A stretch of 64,000 nucleotides of DNA from Hymenoscyphus infarciens (lineage: Eukaryota > Ascomycota > Leotiomycetes > Helotiales > Helotiaceae): contig LLCB01000258.1 of the NCBI GenBank assembly GCA_001414345.1, positions 20,748-84,747 on the forward strand, given 5' to 3'. The notes beneath the pieces are model-generated. The model was given only the letters and a program-made list of their open reading frames with translations, searched no databases and had not been told where the DNA came from. Position numbers and translations under genes: made by a program. Within the stretch, counting starts at the first letter, position 1; each line of letters begins with the position of its first letter. Positions 32,795-43,656 of the stretch are shown here, one piece after another.

Positions 32795-35700
32795 GCATTA
32801 AATCTTTGATGTTTTTTTTGGTTTGATGGTTTATGGTAGGATAGGAGGGGATGGGTCAATTTTCTTTCGTATGTTGTGGGTGGTAGAATAATGAAGTTAT
32901 GACTTGATGGATTGATGGAGGGCTGGGTGGTTACTTGGACTTTACCATCCGATTTGCTATACTGGTTGATTTAATGATTAGCTAGGTATTTCTTTTTCTT
33001 TTTCACAAAATATGAGTGTACTTCAAAATCTATGCCCTGCCTTGTTTTGATCTCGAATCTAATCACTTTTTTGTGCCTACCAAACTAAATTTAGGGTTAT
33101 GGACCATAGGATAGCCCAAAATCCGCGAACCTGGTTCTCAAGTCAAGCTAGCGCCGTCGTTATCTATCAGGCAGATATGAGTGTAAAAGCTTCGCGCGGA
33201 ATGTGCTCATCAACATGACCTAGAAAGGGTTTCATCACGTGCATCATGGTGCGTTTGGCCCGGCGGGCATTGGGGTGCCATTGGAGAGAAGCAAAACGAG
33301 TAGTTGACATGTTTTTTTTTTTCGACAGCGCAGGGGGATTCGACGGCAAGAAAAAAAAAAGGATAGGACGGATTTCTCGCTCTTGCTGGGTTGAGTGGTT
33401 GGTTGGTTGGTTAGTGGACCTGTCATGGTTTTCACGTTGTTTTTCTTTGAAAGCTCACATTCCCCTTGATTTTGATCGTTGGCTTGGATGTCGTTTTTGA
33501 AAGGCTCCTTCCTGTAGCTGCTGGTTTCTGTGATTTCTGTGGTTTCTGTGGTTTCTGTGGTTGGCACTGGTTGGCACTGGTTGGCACTGGCTGGTTGCGG
33601 AGTTTTCCACGAGGCTGTTTGTTGTTGTTGAGATGTCGATTAGATAATTGAGTACTTGAGTACTTGAGTACTTGGGTGAACGGGTGGTGAGGAGATTTGA
33701 AGGGGTGTGTGTTTATGTTGATGTACTTCTCCCGTCTTTTGAGGGGGATAATTATAATTTATAAACCACTCGGGCTCTTGGAATTACTGCGATACCGACC
33801 GAGAGAATCTGAGGAAGGGGCGGCTTTAGGGGGGGGGGTTTTTTTTGGAAAGTAAGCTAGAATCCTAGTAATGATATTGTTGAGATGCTTTTCTTGCGGT
33901 TTGGTGCATGGGGGATAAATTGGGGAAGAGAGAGGAGAAGGTTTTAGTCATAAGAAAGAGGCGCTCTCCGCCAGATCTGATGTGGAGTGCAAGTCGCTGG
34001 GGGGAAGCCTTATGCTCTCTCACTCTCGCGCTGCTTTTTCGAGCTTTTGAGGTTTCTTGTGCTGGTTTTTTTATTTTTTGCGGATGGGGGAGTAGAGAAG
34101 GGAGAGAGAGGTGTACTGTTTTAGAACGACAGTAAACTGAGATTCGACAGTGAAGAGCTAGTTTATTGTGGCTCGACAGTTGGGTCTGGCGACAGGAGGA
34201 GTTAAATATTGTTAGCCCTTGAGTTCTGGAGTTGTAAAGGAGGGGTTTACATACCCCCTTTTGAAATACTTTTCGTGGAGCTGGCAGTATGTAACTATGG
34301 TGATTTTTATGGTTGATTCTTTTTCTGAATCGGCTAGTTCTCTTTCCCCCTATGTGATTTAAGTATCGAGGGTCTTGATTGATAGATCAGCATGCTCGAA
34401 CTTTTTGGAGATTAGAGAACTTGGATTCCGTCTCGGGTTCTGTGGGTTTTAAGAATGAGGACTTTTGAAAGGTGCTGGAGGTTTTGTGTTTCTGGGTGTG
34501 TGAATGAGGTGGGTTTTGTAGCGACTACCATTTCTTGCTCTTCTATGAACCATAGTAACTCCTAGATTCTTAACCGCCCATGTTTCCGTCGGACCGGGTG
34601 TAAAATTCCCTCATTCTTCCTCACGTCATCCTCTTTCAATTTCAAGCCACGCTCTTACCATTCGGGCGATGTTCTTCCTAGGGGGCTTGAATCAATATGA
34701 GAAAATATAGCTACTGTTTTCAATGAGTTGATAGTGGTTGGATGCCATTCTTACTTTATAGAAGAACCAAGAGCGATATGTATCTGTAATTAACCTAGCG
34801 GCTTCTAGATTTGCGAGAAGTTCCGGAAGAGTCAGGTCTGCCGAGTTTGTTTCTGCTTAGGAATTGTAGACCCTCCTGTTTCTTCTTCCTAAAGAGTGTC
34901 ATTTATTCAAATTAAAGCCTAGATTTCCTCTCGCTCTCGTTTTCGATATCTTGACTGTGCTTTTTACCAGTGATCAGTGGATACCATATCCAACCAAATT
35001 GCACTTGACTTTCACTCTCCAAAACGCCATGAAAATTTTCTTGAGAAAGAAGTCTCGGAGTTTACTAGACTATTCTCTTGGAGTGTTGGGAAATTCAAGA
35101 ATCTTTTGCCACTCTAACCGTTTGTTTAGATATCTACTTATATGCCTGAGAAATGTATACTTTTCTTTACCTAGTTGAATTCTTTTTCACTGCCTTGAAC
35201 GAAGTTCAAGACCAAATTCGACAACAAGCAGCAATTGTATAGCAAAAGTTTCTAGTCAATCAATTCTCGTCAGACCAACATCAATAATTTCGCTACAGAT
35301 TACTACAAAGGTGTTAGCAAGTAATCATATATGATGAACATTTTGTCATAAGAAAGTTCTCTTGGGCCCATTTGAATGTCTAATGTTTCCAGCGTGTTCC
35401 TCCAGCTGAGAGTAGTACCTATTCAAGTGCAATATTCATGATGTGCATATCGTTGAAAGTTAGAGAAGAAAGCGGAAATAAATGTTAGCCTTGAACAAAG
35501 ACAATGTTTGGTTGTAATGAGATCCAACCAAAAAATAATTCTTGACGAAAGACTTTCATACCTATTGTTATTTTCCCAAGGAACTCTCTTGTCAAACCTT
35601 CTCGCTTAACGTGGTTGAGCTATTTTAAGTACTCATCTTCCCCTCTGATGGAGACCTCATCCTATGATGTCTGCTCCTGTCCATTTTCTTTTCTTGCAAA

Positions 35701-36597
35701 TTGGTAATTGTTACTACTCTACAAGTTTAGACAAATGTTCTAACTTTTAGCTCTTGCGCTAAAAAAAAAAAAGATCTCTTCTGCCTAGCTAATATTTAAT
35801 CTCCCTGATTATCTCTCACTGAAGTTAGACAGATTGCGACAATGAACAAATATTCGACAGCAAATACTCTCCGATATACTTAATTGTCATACTATAACTT
35901 TCCTACATCAGCGTTAAACTTTCGAATAAGATCATTAAACTTCCCTAGATCTTGTTCATTTTTCTTCTGGTACACTACTCTAGTTCCATTCATCTAAAGA
36001 TATCACACCAACAAACTATCACAATAAAATCAAAACACAGTACTTGCGAGAAAACACAAGTATAGCTCGGTACTACTCACACTTCCCTATTATCCTACAT
36101 AGTTTATTTACTTCTACTCATTACCCAGAATTCTAAACTTACTTTGTCTGCTAGCTATTATTAAGATATAAGATAAATAATGACATCAACTCTCACACTC
36201 ATTCTCTCAATCGAAAACATGTCTACATCCACCTCCCACTCCCCTACTCTACCTCTCACCCGCTCCATCCCCTCGCTTAGCCTGCCCAACCTCACTTCCC
36301 CCACTTACCACCAACTCAAGAACCTCGGTATAAAAAGCTACAACCTCACACCAATGAACATACAACACGCCTTAACACCTCACTATCACGTGATTTGTCT
36401 CTTCTTGAAGAGGAGGAGGATGAGCAAGAGTAAACCCAACCCAGCAAGCCAGCCAGCAATCCACACCGTACGACAAAATCCCATACTCAACTACCTCTAC
36501 CTATAACCCAAGCCCCAAAGATTCTTAACGCCATCTAAACTGAGATTCGACAGCAGCCCAAAAGTCGACAGCAGAAACCCTCAAATTCAACTCATCC
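32795..36597. other. Long gene-poor intergenic region
   Basis: 3.8 kb in which I recognise no gene. Normal to slightly AT-rich composition, with small arrays: GGTTTCTGT / TTGGCACTGG repeats at about 33527-33592 and GAGTACTT repeats at about 33650-33676, G and T runs near 33830-33845. A TGAGATTCGACAG motif occurs at about 34138 and again at about 36541, and related TTCGACAGC near 35853; possibly remnants of a short repeat. The scattered frames of 60-108 codons show no domain. Confidence 0.5.
33527..33676. repeat. Short tandem arrays (TTTCTGTGG, TTGGCACTGG, TACTTGAG)
   Basis: Four TTTCTGTGG-type units, then three TTGGCACTGG units, then after a gap three to four TACTTGAG units. Read directly; function unknown. 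Confidence 0.8.
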
Positions 36598-36752
36598 TGT
36601 TGACCAGTTTCGCTGTATGGCATAGGCCGTGGATATGAAGGTTGTGATCGTGAAGGAATTCATGTAGGAGAGATGGAGGGGGGAAGCCCGGATCCTGACT
36701 ATATACAGACAGGGTAGACTGGTAAGGGTCGTTCCTGCCCCAACAGCGCAAT
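36598..36752. repeat. Solo-LTR-like copy of a dispersed repeat
   Basis: The stretch TGTTGACC...GCTGTATGGCATAGG...CCTGCCCCAACA is ~80% similar to 51631-51777 and recognisably the same as the RIP-mutated copy near 52150-52300. It begins TGTTG and ends CAACA, the inverted ends expected of an LTR. No TSD was visible. It lies 0.6 kb downstream of Bbc1. Confidence 0.6.
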
Positions 36753-37358
36753 ACCTACACGACGCCGAGACAAAATTCTAACCCCTCTCTGCTCAGGGGG
36801 CGAAAGAAACCGTGATGATAGTTCCAGTGACCCCGAGAATCAGGAGACCACCCAAATAGGATGCTTTGGGTGCCACTTCTTGTGCTTGGAGCTCTTTTCC
36901 CGAGTTTTAGTTTTATACGGAGCCTACCGGATATTATCCTTCCAATCAGCCATTCCATTTCGAAAACCCGAAAGGACCAGACCGGACGCTCGAGTAGAAT
37001 TGTACGCCTTACAGTATGTCAATACAAAGACCTCAACAGGTCTAGAAGCACTTTTTTCTAATAATTCGCGGAAGTACACATCCACTTGAATCAAACAGAA
37101 CATAACCATCAAGGGTACCTAAATCTCTTGCTCAAAAAGATGCTAGGCATAAAAAGTACGATCGGATCCTCATTCGTATACACTCAACAAACCCCCTGTC
37201 ATCACCAACCCCCGCCCTCTTGATCAAATCACCTTTTCCCCACCCTCCCTCCATCTACCAAGAAAGGAAATCTCATATCATTCCCCAAAAACATTTCAAG
37301 GTTTCAAATCCCCACACCACATCTCGCTAATGGTGACTGTGCAATACAACCAAACCCT
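36753..37358. other. 3' flank of the Bbc1 gene
   Basis: No gene recognised. Short open frames on both strands near 36860-37110 have no recognisable domain. The last 250 bp are probably 3' untranslated region of the minus-strand gene. Confidence 0.45.
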
Positions 37359-40300
37359 CTAATGACTATGCCACCCAACCCAACCCCTACTCATAACTCT
37401 CCAAATCTTCACCTCACCACTCCTCAAATCATCTAACTTAAAGCTCTCAAGCTTAACCTTCCTGCTCTCGCGTCCCTGTTCCCACGCTCTAACCTTCTTC
37501 TTAGTCCCATCCCACTCCGCAACGACACCAACATGATCCGGTTTCCCAACCTCAGCCGTGTATTTGGCGTGCATAGTTCCGTGTTTACCTTGAAACTTGG
37601 TGTTGCGAAGGGTGATGATGTCTCCGGGACGAATCTCGTCGTTTTGTTGGGTGGACGCATTAGCGAGGTTGCTGTAGATTATGGCCCCGTAGCCGCGGGT
37701 TCCAACGGGGAGGAGGACATTTTTCAGGGGCTTGAGAAGTTTTTGAATGAGACCTTGAGGGGTGCCGTCTCCGACTATGGTGTTTTGCTTGGATACACAG
37801 GCCTCGATTATCCGGCGCCCGAACTGCTCATGTGCTTGCTCCAATTGGTCTTGTCTGAGTCGTGAAGGTGGCTGCTCATGCTTCTGCTCAAGATTTACAT
37901 TTGCTGGATCTTGAGCATCGAATTCTGCCGCGATGATTGTCTGGGAATAATCTTGGTACAGAACAAAGAGCTCTTTTGTGACTATTGTCTTGCCGTTCTG
38001 ATTCGAGGTTGACTCTTCAACTTCGTATAGGAAATCTTTTCGATTTTGGAAGACAGGGGGTATGCCCTTTGGCTGAGTCCACCAGTATGAGCTTCGGCCA
38101 AGATCAACATCGTTGGCCACGAAGCCAGAATCCATGGACATTCGGCTAAGGTCAACTGATCGTCTTGTTGTACTGGAGCGTTGCACATCTAAAGATTGCC
38201 GTGGAGGACCCCGATTTGGGATTTGCATGCTAGAGCCTCCGGGTGCTTCACGAGGAGGCGGTGGTGGAGCCGCTCTATTCTGAGGTGGGATAGCGTGTGA
38301 TCTCGGTGGTGACGCGGAATACAAGTCCTCTTCTTCTGGCTCTTGTCTAGGTGTTGGGATGTTCATCGCACGAGTAGGGGTAATCGCAGGTGGTGATTGT
38401 TGTGGAGCGGTGTACTTGTAAGGGTCATACTCATCATCATCTTGCTCCCATGGGGCTGGCATTTTAGAAGCAGGTGGGGGAGGTGGAGGTGCAAATCGAT
38501 GTACCTCTGCAGAGTGTCTTGAATTAGGGGGTGGTTGCGAAGGCAAAGGTGGAGGCACCGCACGTGGAGCAATTGGTGGCGGAAGGGGTGGCGGCGCGGA
38601 TGATGGTGAAGTTATTGGTGATCGACTGAAAGTGTTATCCTCAGTATTTGGCTCTTTCGAATGTGCTTTTAATGCATCCTTATGGGGAACGGCAGAAGCA
38701 ATATCAGTATCATAATCTCCCTCGTACTCTGTAATTTCCTCGTCGCTTTCGTCTTTAGGCGTAAAATTTGAGGATTGAGGGACTCGCTGGTCTCCTGTAG
38801 ATGATCGACTGAGTGGTACGTTTGGAGGAGGTGGTGGTGGAGCTCGGGTTTGTGGGGAAGAGACGGCAGGAGTACCGGGAGTTCCAGGAATTGGTGGTAC
38901 TTTACTAGCACGTCGCTCCTTTGATCCTTGACTGGTTGGAGAGACAGGAGAAGCTTGGTCATTGAAATATGATGCTCTCTTTGTCGTTGGTGAACGATGC
39001 GAAAGTTGAGCATCCAAAGGTCGTGGTGGTTGACGTGGAGCTTCAGCCCTTGGAGTAACTACACTAGCAGACATCTCATCGTCTGATTCAGAACCAGCAC
39101 TTGGAGGCATAGGCTCAGCGGGGATTGGTCGAGCTACTTTGTTAGTGAAAGGAACCGAAATAGAGATGGATATGCAACTTACAATCTTTTGGCACAGGTG
39201 GCGGAGCAGGTCTTCCGCCTGGTATAAGCGGGGCACCACTTTGTTCTGGGATCACATCTTCAACGTCCGGAACCTCGTCAGCTGGGCGAGAACTGGACAC
39301 AGGGGTATGGTCATCTTCATCGTGCTCGACAGGTTTGCTGATTTCTTCAGGGCTGCGAACCCGAGACAAGCCTGGCATAGGAACAGGAGGGGCATGGGTG
39401 CTCGCAACCGGCCTATCTTCCACGCCATACTCTCCCGATCGTTTCTCACTGGCTCCAGTGGATTTCTTCTTCTTTGGTGGTGCTGGAGCAGCCATTGGAA
39501 TCCCCCCGGGAGGACCAAACATGCCATGCATACCCATTCCACCACTCATTTTGGCCATGCGTGCTCGCAATTCCTCCTTTCGGCGAACTTCGGGATCCAT
39601 GTCATCTTCCTGCTCCTCTTCCTCCTCGCCTTCTTCGGGCTCTTCGGTTGCACCCTCCTCTTCTCCAACGTTAGGCTCACGAAGAGGTGCTGTAGGTGCC
39701 CGGGCAAGTGGCAGAGGTGCTCGAGTTCTAGGTTTCTCGTCGCTATCATCTCTCCCGGTTGATATTTCTTCTGGTTCTTCGGTGGTATCACCAGCTCCAG
39801 ACATATCAGCATCATTACCATCTTCCAAAGACTTTCGTGAAGGCAATGACGTAGGGGCCCCTTTCATAGACTTGCGTCTTCGAGGCGCACTATCGTCTTC
39901 CCTAACAGAATCCATTGATGGCTTGCCAACAGTTTCTTGGGTATCCTTCCTCTCCAATGTAGCTACCTCGCCCTCTTCAGTGCCCTCAATAGTGTTGTGT
40001 GATTCCGTTCGCTTCTTGGCAGGGCGTTTTGGCTTCTCCTTCTTTTGAGCCGCATCTGCATGACGTGAAGCTTGTTCCATTTGCTGTTTTTGAAGTAGGG
40101 CAATTCTCTCCTTCAAACTTGTAGGTTTTGGCTGCTCCTCTACATCCTCCGCGTTGCCTGGAGTTAATCCGGCCTTTTCCGCCTGCTCTTGGTTCTCCAA
40201 TTCCCTTGCCGCGATTTCCGGGTCTTCATCTCGTCTGTAAAGCTTCTGGGGGACTGGCTCGCGAGGTGGTGGTATGTATGCATTTTTGCTCGGAGGAGGG

Positions 40301-40947
40301 GCAACAAAGGGCTTCTTGATAAAATTGCTAGATCCAGACCCCAATCCGCCAGGTTTGAATGGGGCTGGTGGAGGAGCAGCTTTGGATTTTTCGAAAGCTG
40401 CGATGCGATCCCTGAAAGAGTTCCCCGTCGGTTTTTCTGACACAGGTGGAGGAGCAGGAGAGGACTTCGCTGGTGTCGGAATCGCTTTTGGCGCAGATGG
40501 GGGCGGCGCAATTTCAACAACTTGGGGTTGGGGAGGAGGTGCAGCTGCCTCTACTTTTGGTACAGGAGGTGGTGGTTCTCGCACAGCCGGGGTCTCTTGA
40601 ACTGGCTCTGGTTCCAATTCTGGCTCGTCTTCTTGTACTTCTTCAACATGCTGGATTGGTGCTGGAGAGGGTTCGCGAATAGGCTCAGGGGCCGGTTCTG
40701 CCTCTTTCTTCGGCCGGTTTGTTCGAGTTGGTCTAGGAGGAGCAGTAGGCTCGTACTTTTCAACAAAGTTCCTTGGGAAAATGCCCTCCTGCTTCACTCC
40801 TGAAGCATCCACGTATTCCCCAGAATACCAGTCGTCGTCCTCCTCCTCCGTGACGGTAATTATTTGTCCAAGAGGGAAGTGGAGATCATCGTCATGTGGG
40901 GAAGTGTATTCGTAGACAGCCTTGACTTTGAACGGTGGGCTCGACAT
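37359..40947 (-). CDS. Bbc1/Mti1-type SH3 protein of cortical actin patches
   Basis: Exons 40947-39183 and 39133-37359 join over a 49-bp intron (CACTAAC branch) to give ~1179 residues. The acceptor is a tandem AAAG/TAG pair 3 bp apart, so a one-residue uncertainty exists (DS or DLA at the junction). The N-terminal SH3 domain is at residues ~6-67: VKAVYEYTSPHDDDLHFPLG, WYSGEY and GIFPRNFVE. A very long low-complexity centre follows, rich in Pro runs and Glu/Asp stretches (PPPP clusters, EEGEEEEEQEDD), the expected ligand for other SH3 proteins. The last ~250 residues (SSYWWTQPKGIPPVF to WRVMSRGWVGW) form the conserved C-terminal Bbc1/Aim3 domain. In yeast Bbc1 restrains Las17 (WASP) and so actin assembly at endocytic sites. 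The gene is head-to-head with the Rtr1 gene, 627 bp apart. Confidence 0.92.
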
Positions 40948-41574
40948 GTTGAGCGCGTGGAATTGCGAAAGTGGTTGTTGAAAACTGCCTCGGTTGGGTG
41001 CCTACGCAAAGATGTTCGAAGGATGCCCCGAGGCGGCCCAAGAGGTGGCTTCGATGGTGTTGTCAATTCGGATTTCGAAAGAAGATACGCAATGTGGTGT
41101 ATCTGCAGTGGTATAGGGCAGGGGAGAGGAGGTTCGAAGAATAGGGAGCGGGGCGTTGATTCTGTATCTACTCGTAAACGTGCTAGTCTACGTCAGCGCA
41201 TGGATACAAGTGTGTGAAACAACAGCTGTCAGAATGGGTGGACAACAGAGACGCGGGGATTCTTGAGAAAAGTCACACCGTACCAGACAAAAAATAATTC
41301 AGTCGACACCGGATATGGGGGAAAGACAAATTGGTGGGCAGGTCGAGTGCTGTACCATCGGCAGAGTTCAAAGCGGTGGTGTTGGAGGTCGCACCAAAAC
41401 CAAAAGAGCGAGGCTTTGCAAGGATTCGGCTGCCGGGCCTCCGCCAACATTTCACCTACAATAGGCAAAGCAAAGAGACAATTATTTGCCTCCCGAGTCC
41501 TTTCTTGCCACGACTGTGATCTATGGAACTCTCATACCAGACTCAACCTTGTGTGCAAAGTCCCAGCAACCATC
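40948..41574. promoter_or_regulatory. Bidirectional promoter region, Bbc1 / Rtr1
   Basis: 627 bp between divergent start codons must serve both genes. The plus-strand frame is open across much of it, continuous with the Rtr1 gene from 41263, but the protein before Met at 41575 shows no conservation, so I use 41575. Confidence 0.6.
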
Positions 41575-42444
41575 ATGGCAACCCCCCCGACCCCCAAATC
41601 CATCTTGAAGAAGAAAACGGCCTACCAGTACCCCGCCACAACAAGCTCCCCTTCCTCTAAAGCTGATCGCGATCGCGAGACGGCCTTGTATCACGCAACC
41701 ATACTCAAAGCGCGCAAGGAAATCGAGTTGAACGTTCTATTATCCACCGAAACTCTACTTGACTACCCTACTTCCTCCCAACCTGCCGACAATCCTTCTA
41801 CAGAGGACGCGAAAACCTTCAAAGAGCTCCTAAAGCCCTTCCAACCTTCCGACTACGATGCCCTCATTCTAGAGCGCAACATCAGCGACCTTTGCGGCTA
41901 TGCATTATGCCCAAAGCCCAACCGAAAGGACAGAGCCGGTGGGAGGTTCAGAGTCATAGGGCAAAGTGGAAAGGCTGAGCACTTCAAGATTGTCGACAAA
42001 GCAGAGCTCGAGAAATGGTGTTCCGAGGCGTGCGCGAGGAGAGCGCTCTACATCCGAGTTCAATTAAGTGAGACTCCTCCTTGGGAGAGAGAGGCCGTTG
42101 AATCACATATCAAGATTGATCTTCTAGATGAACCAAAGTCTACCGATGCTGCTGTTGCAGAGGACCTCGAGAGACTTGATTCGAATGAAAATCAAAAGGG
42201 TCGAGCTGATTTGGCCATGGAAAGAGGCGACCAGGGATTTGCTTCGAGGAATGGGCTTGTTGATGTCAAAATCTTGGAAAAGGAGGTTCAAAGACAACCA
42301 GAAGCACCATCATTAGAGGAAGGAGAATTGAGTGGACAGTTGAGTAATATGCATTTGTCTCTAGAAGGTCATACCCCAAGCTTCGATGCCCGCAAGAAGC
42401 TAGGTCTTGACGATGGCGATGGAGATGGAGACTGGAAAATGTAA
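41575..42444 (+). CDS. RTR1: RNA polymerase II CTD phosphatase, Rtr1/RPAP2 family
   Basis: A single exon of 289 residues. It holds the Rtr1/RPAP2 zinc-binding core: ERNISDLCGYALCPKP at about residues 103-118 (first Cys pair, C-x4-C) and KWCSEACARRALYIRVQLSE at about 148-167 (second pair, C-x3-C), with FRVIGQSGKAEHFKIVDKAE between. Members remove Ser5 phosphate from the RNA polymerase II C-terminal domain and help nuclear import of the polymerase. The N-terminus starts MATPPTPKSILKKKTAYQYP, a typical lead for fungal members. The C-terminal ~90 residues are acidic and unconserved, ending in a DG repeat. The size fits the family (yeast ~226; filamentous fungi longer). The start is the first Met with conserved context; a longer open frame exists upstream. 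Confidence 0.9.
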   Translation: MATPPTPKSILKKKTAYQYPATTSSPSSKADRDRETALYHATILKARKEIELNVLLSTETLLDYPTSSQPADNPSTEDAKTFKELLKPFQPSDYDALILERNISDLCGYALCPKPNRKDRAGGRFRVIGQSGKAEHFKIVDKAELEKWCSEACARRALYIRVQLSETPPWEREAVESHIKIDLLDEPKSTDAAVAEDLERLDSNENQKGRADLAMERGDQGFASRNGLVDVKILEKEVQRQPEAPSLEEGELSGQLSNMHLSLEGHTPSFDARKKLGLDDGDGDGDWKM

Positions 42445-43103
42445 ATCATGAATTGGCGTTTGGTTAGAGTTAGGTAGATACCCAATGGAAAATGACTGTT
42501 ATTTCCTATCATAGCAAAGTCCGTTTACTTGCCCAATATAGATAGGTTTGGCTGACGGGTAGGTGCTAGGGGTTTCTGGGACAGCAAAATCGGCAGTAAA
42601 TAGGCCTCGTTGTTCCAACCCTCTAGGGTAATCCAAGGTAATTGACCTAGATAGTTGGGATAATTGAACGTCATTGTTCTATATCACCTGGGTAAATTTT
42701 CTCAGTCGCCCAAGTATTTAGGTTAATTGCCATGAATTACCCTACAGAGTTGAAACAACAAGCTAGGTAGACAGGTAGATAGGTACGAACCTGAAGAATA
42801 CCGCGAGCCGGCGTGTAGGCCTGAGTGGTAGGTAGGTGCTAGTGGGCAATATCGTAGCTCACAGCAAGCCCTTCCAAGTTTGCTGCTATCGAATCGAATT
42901 TTCGTAGGTTCACGGATGAAAGGGGAATGAAAAAAAGAAAGTGGCAATCAAGCGTCTTCTCCAGAGGAGAATCGGCGACACCTTGGGTTGGATATGTTCT
43001 CACATTGATCTAGCATGCACGACCGTCCAGTTTTAACGCCCAGTAGCAATCAGATCCTTTCCCAACCATCCGTGGTATCCATTTTCCTACAATCATTATG
43101 CAT
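42445..43103. other. Convergent intergenic region, Rtr1 / eS17
   Basis: 659 bp between the two convergent stops. It contains one inverted-repeat element (42586-42813). The remainder would hold the two 3' untranslated regions. Confidence 0.6.
42586..42813. mobile_element. Inverted-repeat introner-like element, intergenic copy
   Basis: Left TIR AAAATCGGCAGTAAATA at 42586-42602. The right end is degenerate, GAACCTGAAGAATACCGCG near 42788-42806, lining up with GACCTGAAGTATTTACTGCC of the copy at 30017. The interior CGTTGTTCCAACCCTCTAGG and CTAGATAGTTGGG closely follow the copy at 49527 (CGTTGTTCCAAGTTTCTAGG, CAGATAGTTTGGG). About 228 bp, including an expanded GGTAGACAGGTAGATAGGTA. Confidence 0.75.
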
Positions 43104-43656
43104 CTAGCTTCGTTGAGGGCGGTCGTTGAATCGGCGGGGACGCTCGACGGTTTGTTGTTGGGCAACCGCGACAACGCTGACCGGGATGGAATCGAACTGG
43201 ATATACGTTAGATATTTTTCAAATGGATTGCTAAAACTGCGATATAACCTACACCGAGGCTCTTTAGGAGGTCCTTGGTCTCGGTGTCAACCTCAAGTTG
43301 ACCACTCTCGCTCTGGGTGAAGTCGAGGGCGGAAACTTCTGGGACGTATTGATCCTTTCGCTCTCTCTCCTCTTCTTGGAGCTTGAAGGAGATACCGCGG
43401 ACTGGACCACGTTGAATACGCTTCATGAGATGGGTGGTGTATCCGGCAATCTGTAATCAATCTGTTAGAATACAATCTCGAGTATGCGATCGCGCTGTGG
43501 TGGTCGTACCTTGTTGCGAAGACGCTTGGAAGCAATGATGGCGATTTCATCACAGATTCTCTTGTTGGTCTCGAAATCGAGGGTCAACTTTGGGTAGTAT
43601 CGCTCAATGATGACCTTGGCGGACTTCTTAACGGTCTTGGTGCGTACACGTCCCAT
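43104..43656 (-). CDS. RPS17: Small-subunit ribosomal protein eS17 (S17)
   Basis: Three exons (43656-43510, 43450-43253, 43196-43104) with introns of 59 and 56 bp, both in phase 0, give 145 residues, the family's usual size. The start [20 protein letters not shown] is the invariant eS17 N-terminus; [28 protein letters not shown] spans the first junction, followed by [12 protein letters not shown] and [13 protein letters not shown]. The second splice uses donor GTAGGT and acceptor TATCCAG and restores [20 protein letters not shown] with an [10 protein letters not shown] tail, which a simple frame scan misses. eS17 sits at the head/beak side of the 40S subunit and is essential. Expected to be constitutively expressed. 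Confidence 0.96.

Noticed and set aside
33244..33567. Frames in the 33.2-33.6 kb region on both strands
   Set aside because: Built from short tandem repeats (TTTCTGTGG, TTGGCACTGG); no sign of coding.
34570..34690. tRNA-Ser-like stretch on the minus strand (GAATGGTAAGAGCG)
   Set aside because: Only a D-arm-like piece; no consistent cloverleaf could be drawn.
39335..40048. 237-codon plus-strand frame
   Set aside because: Antisense shadow of the Pro/Glu-rich Bbc1 coding sequence.
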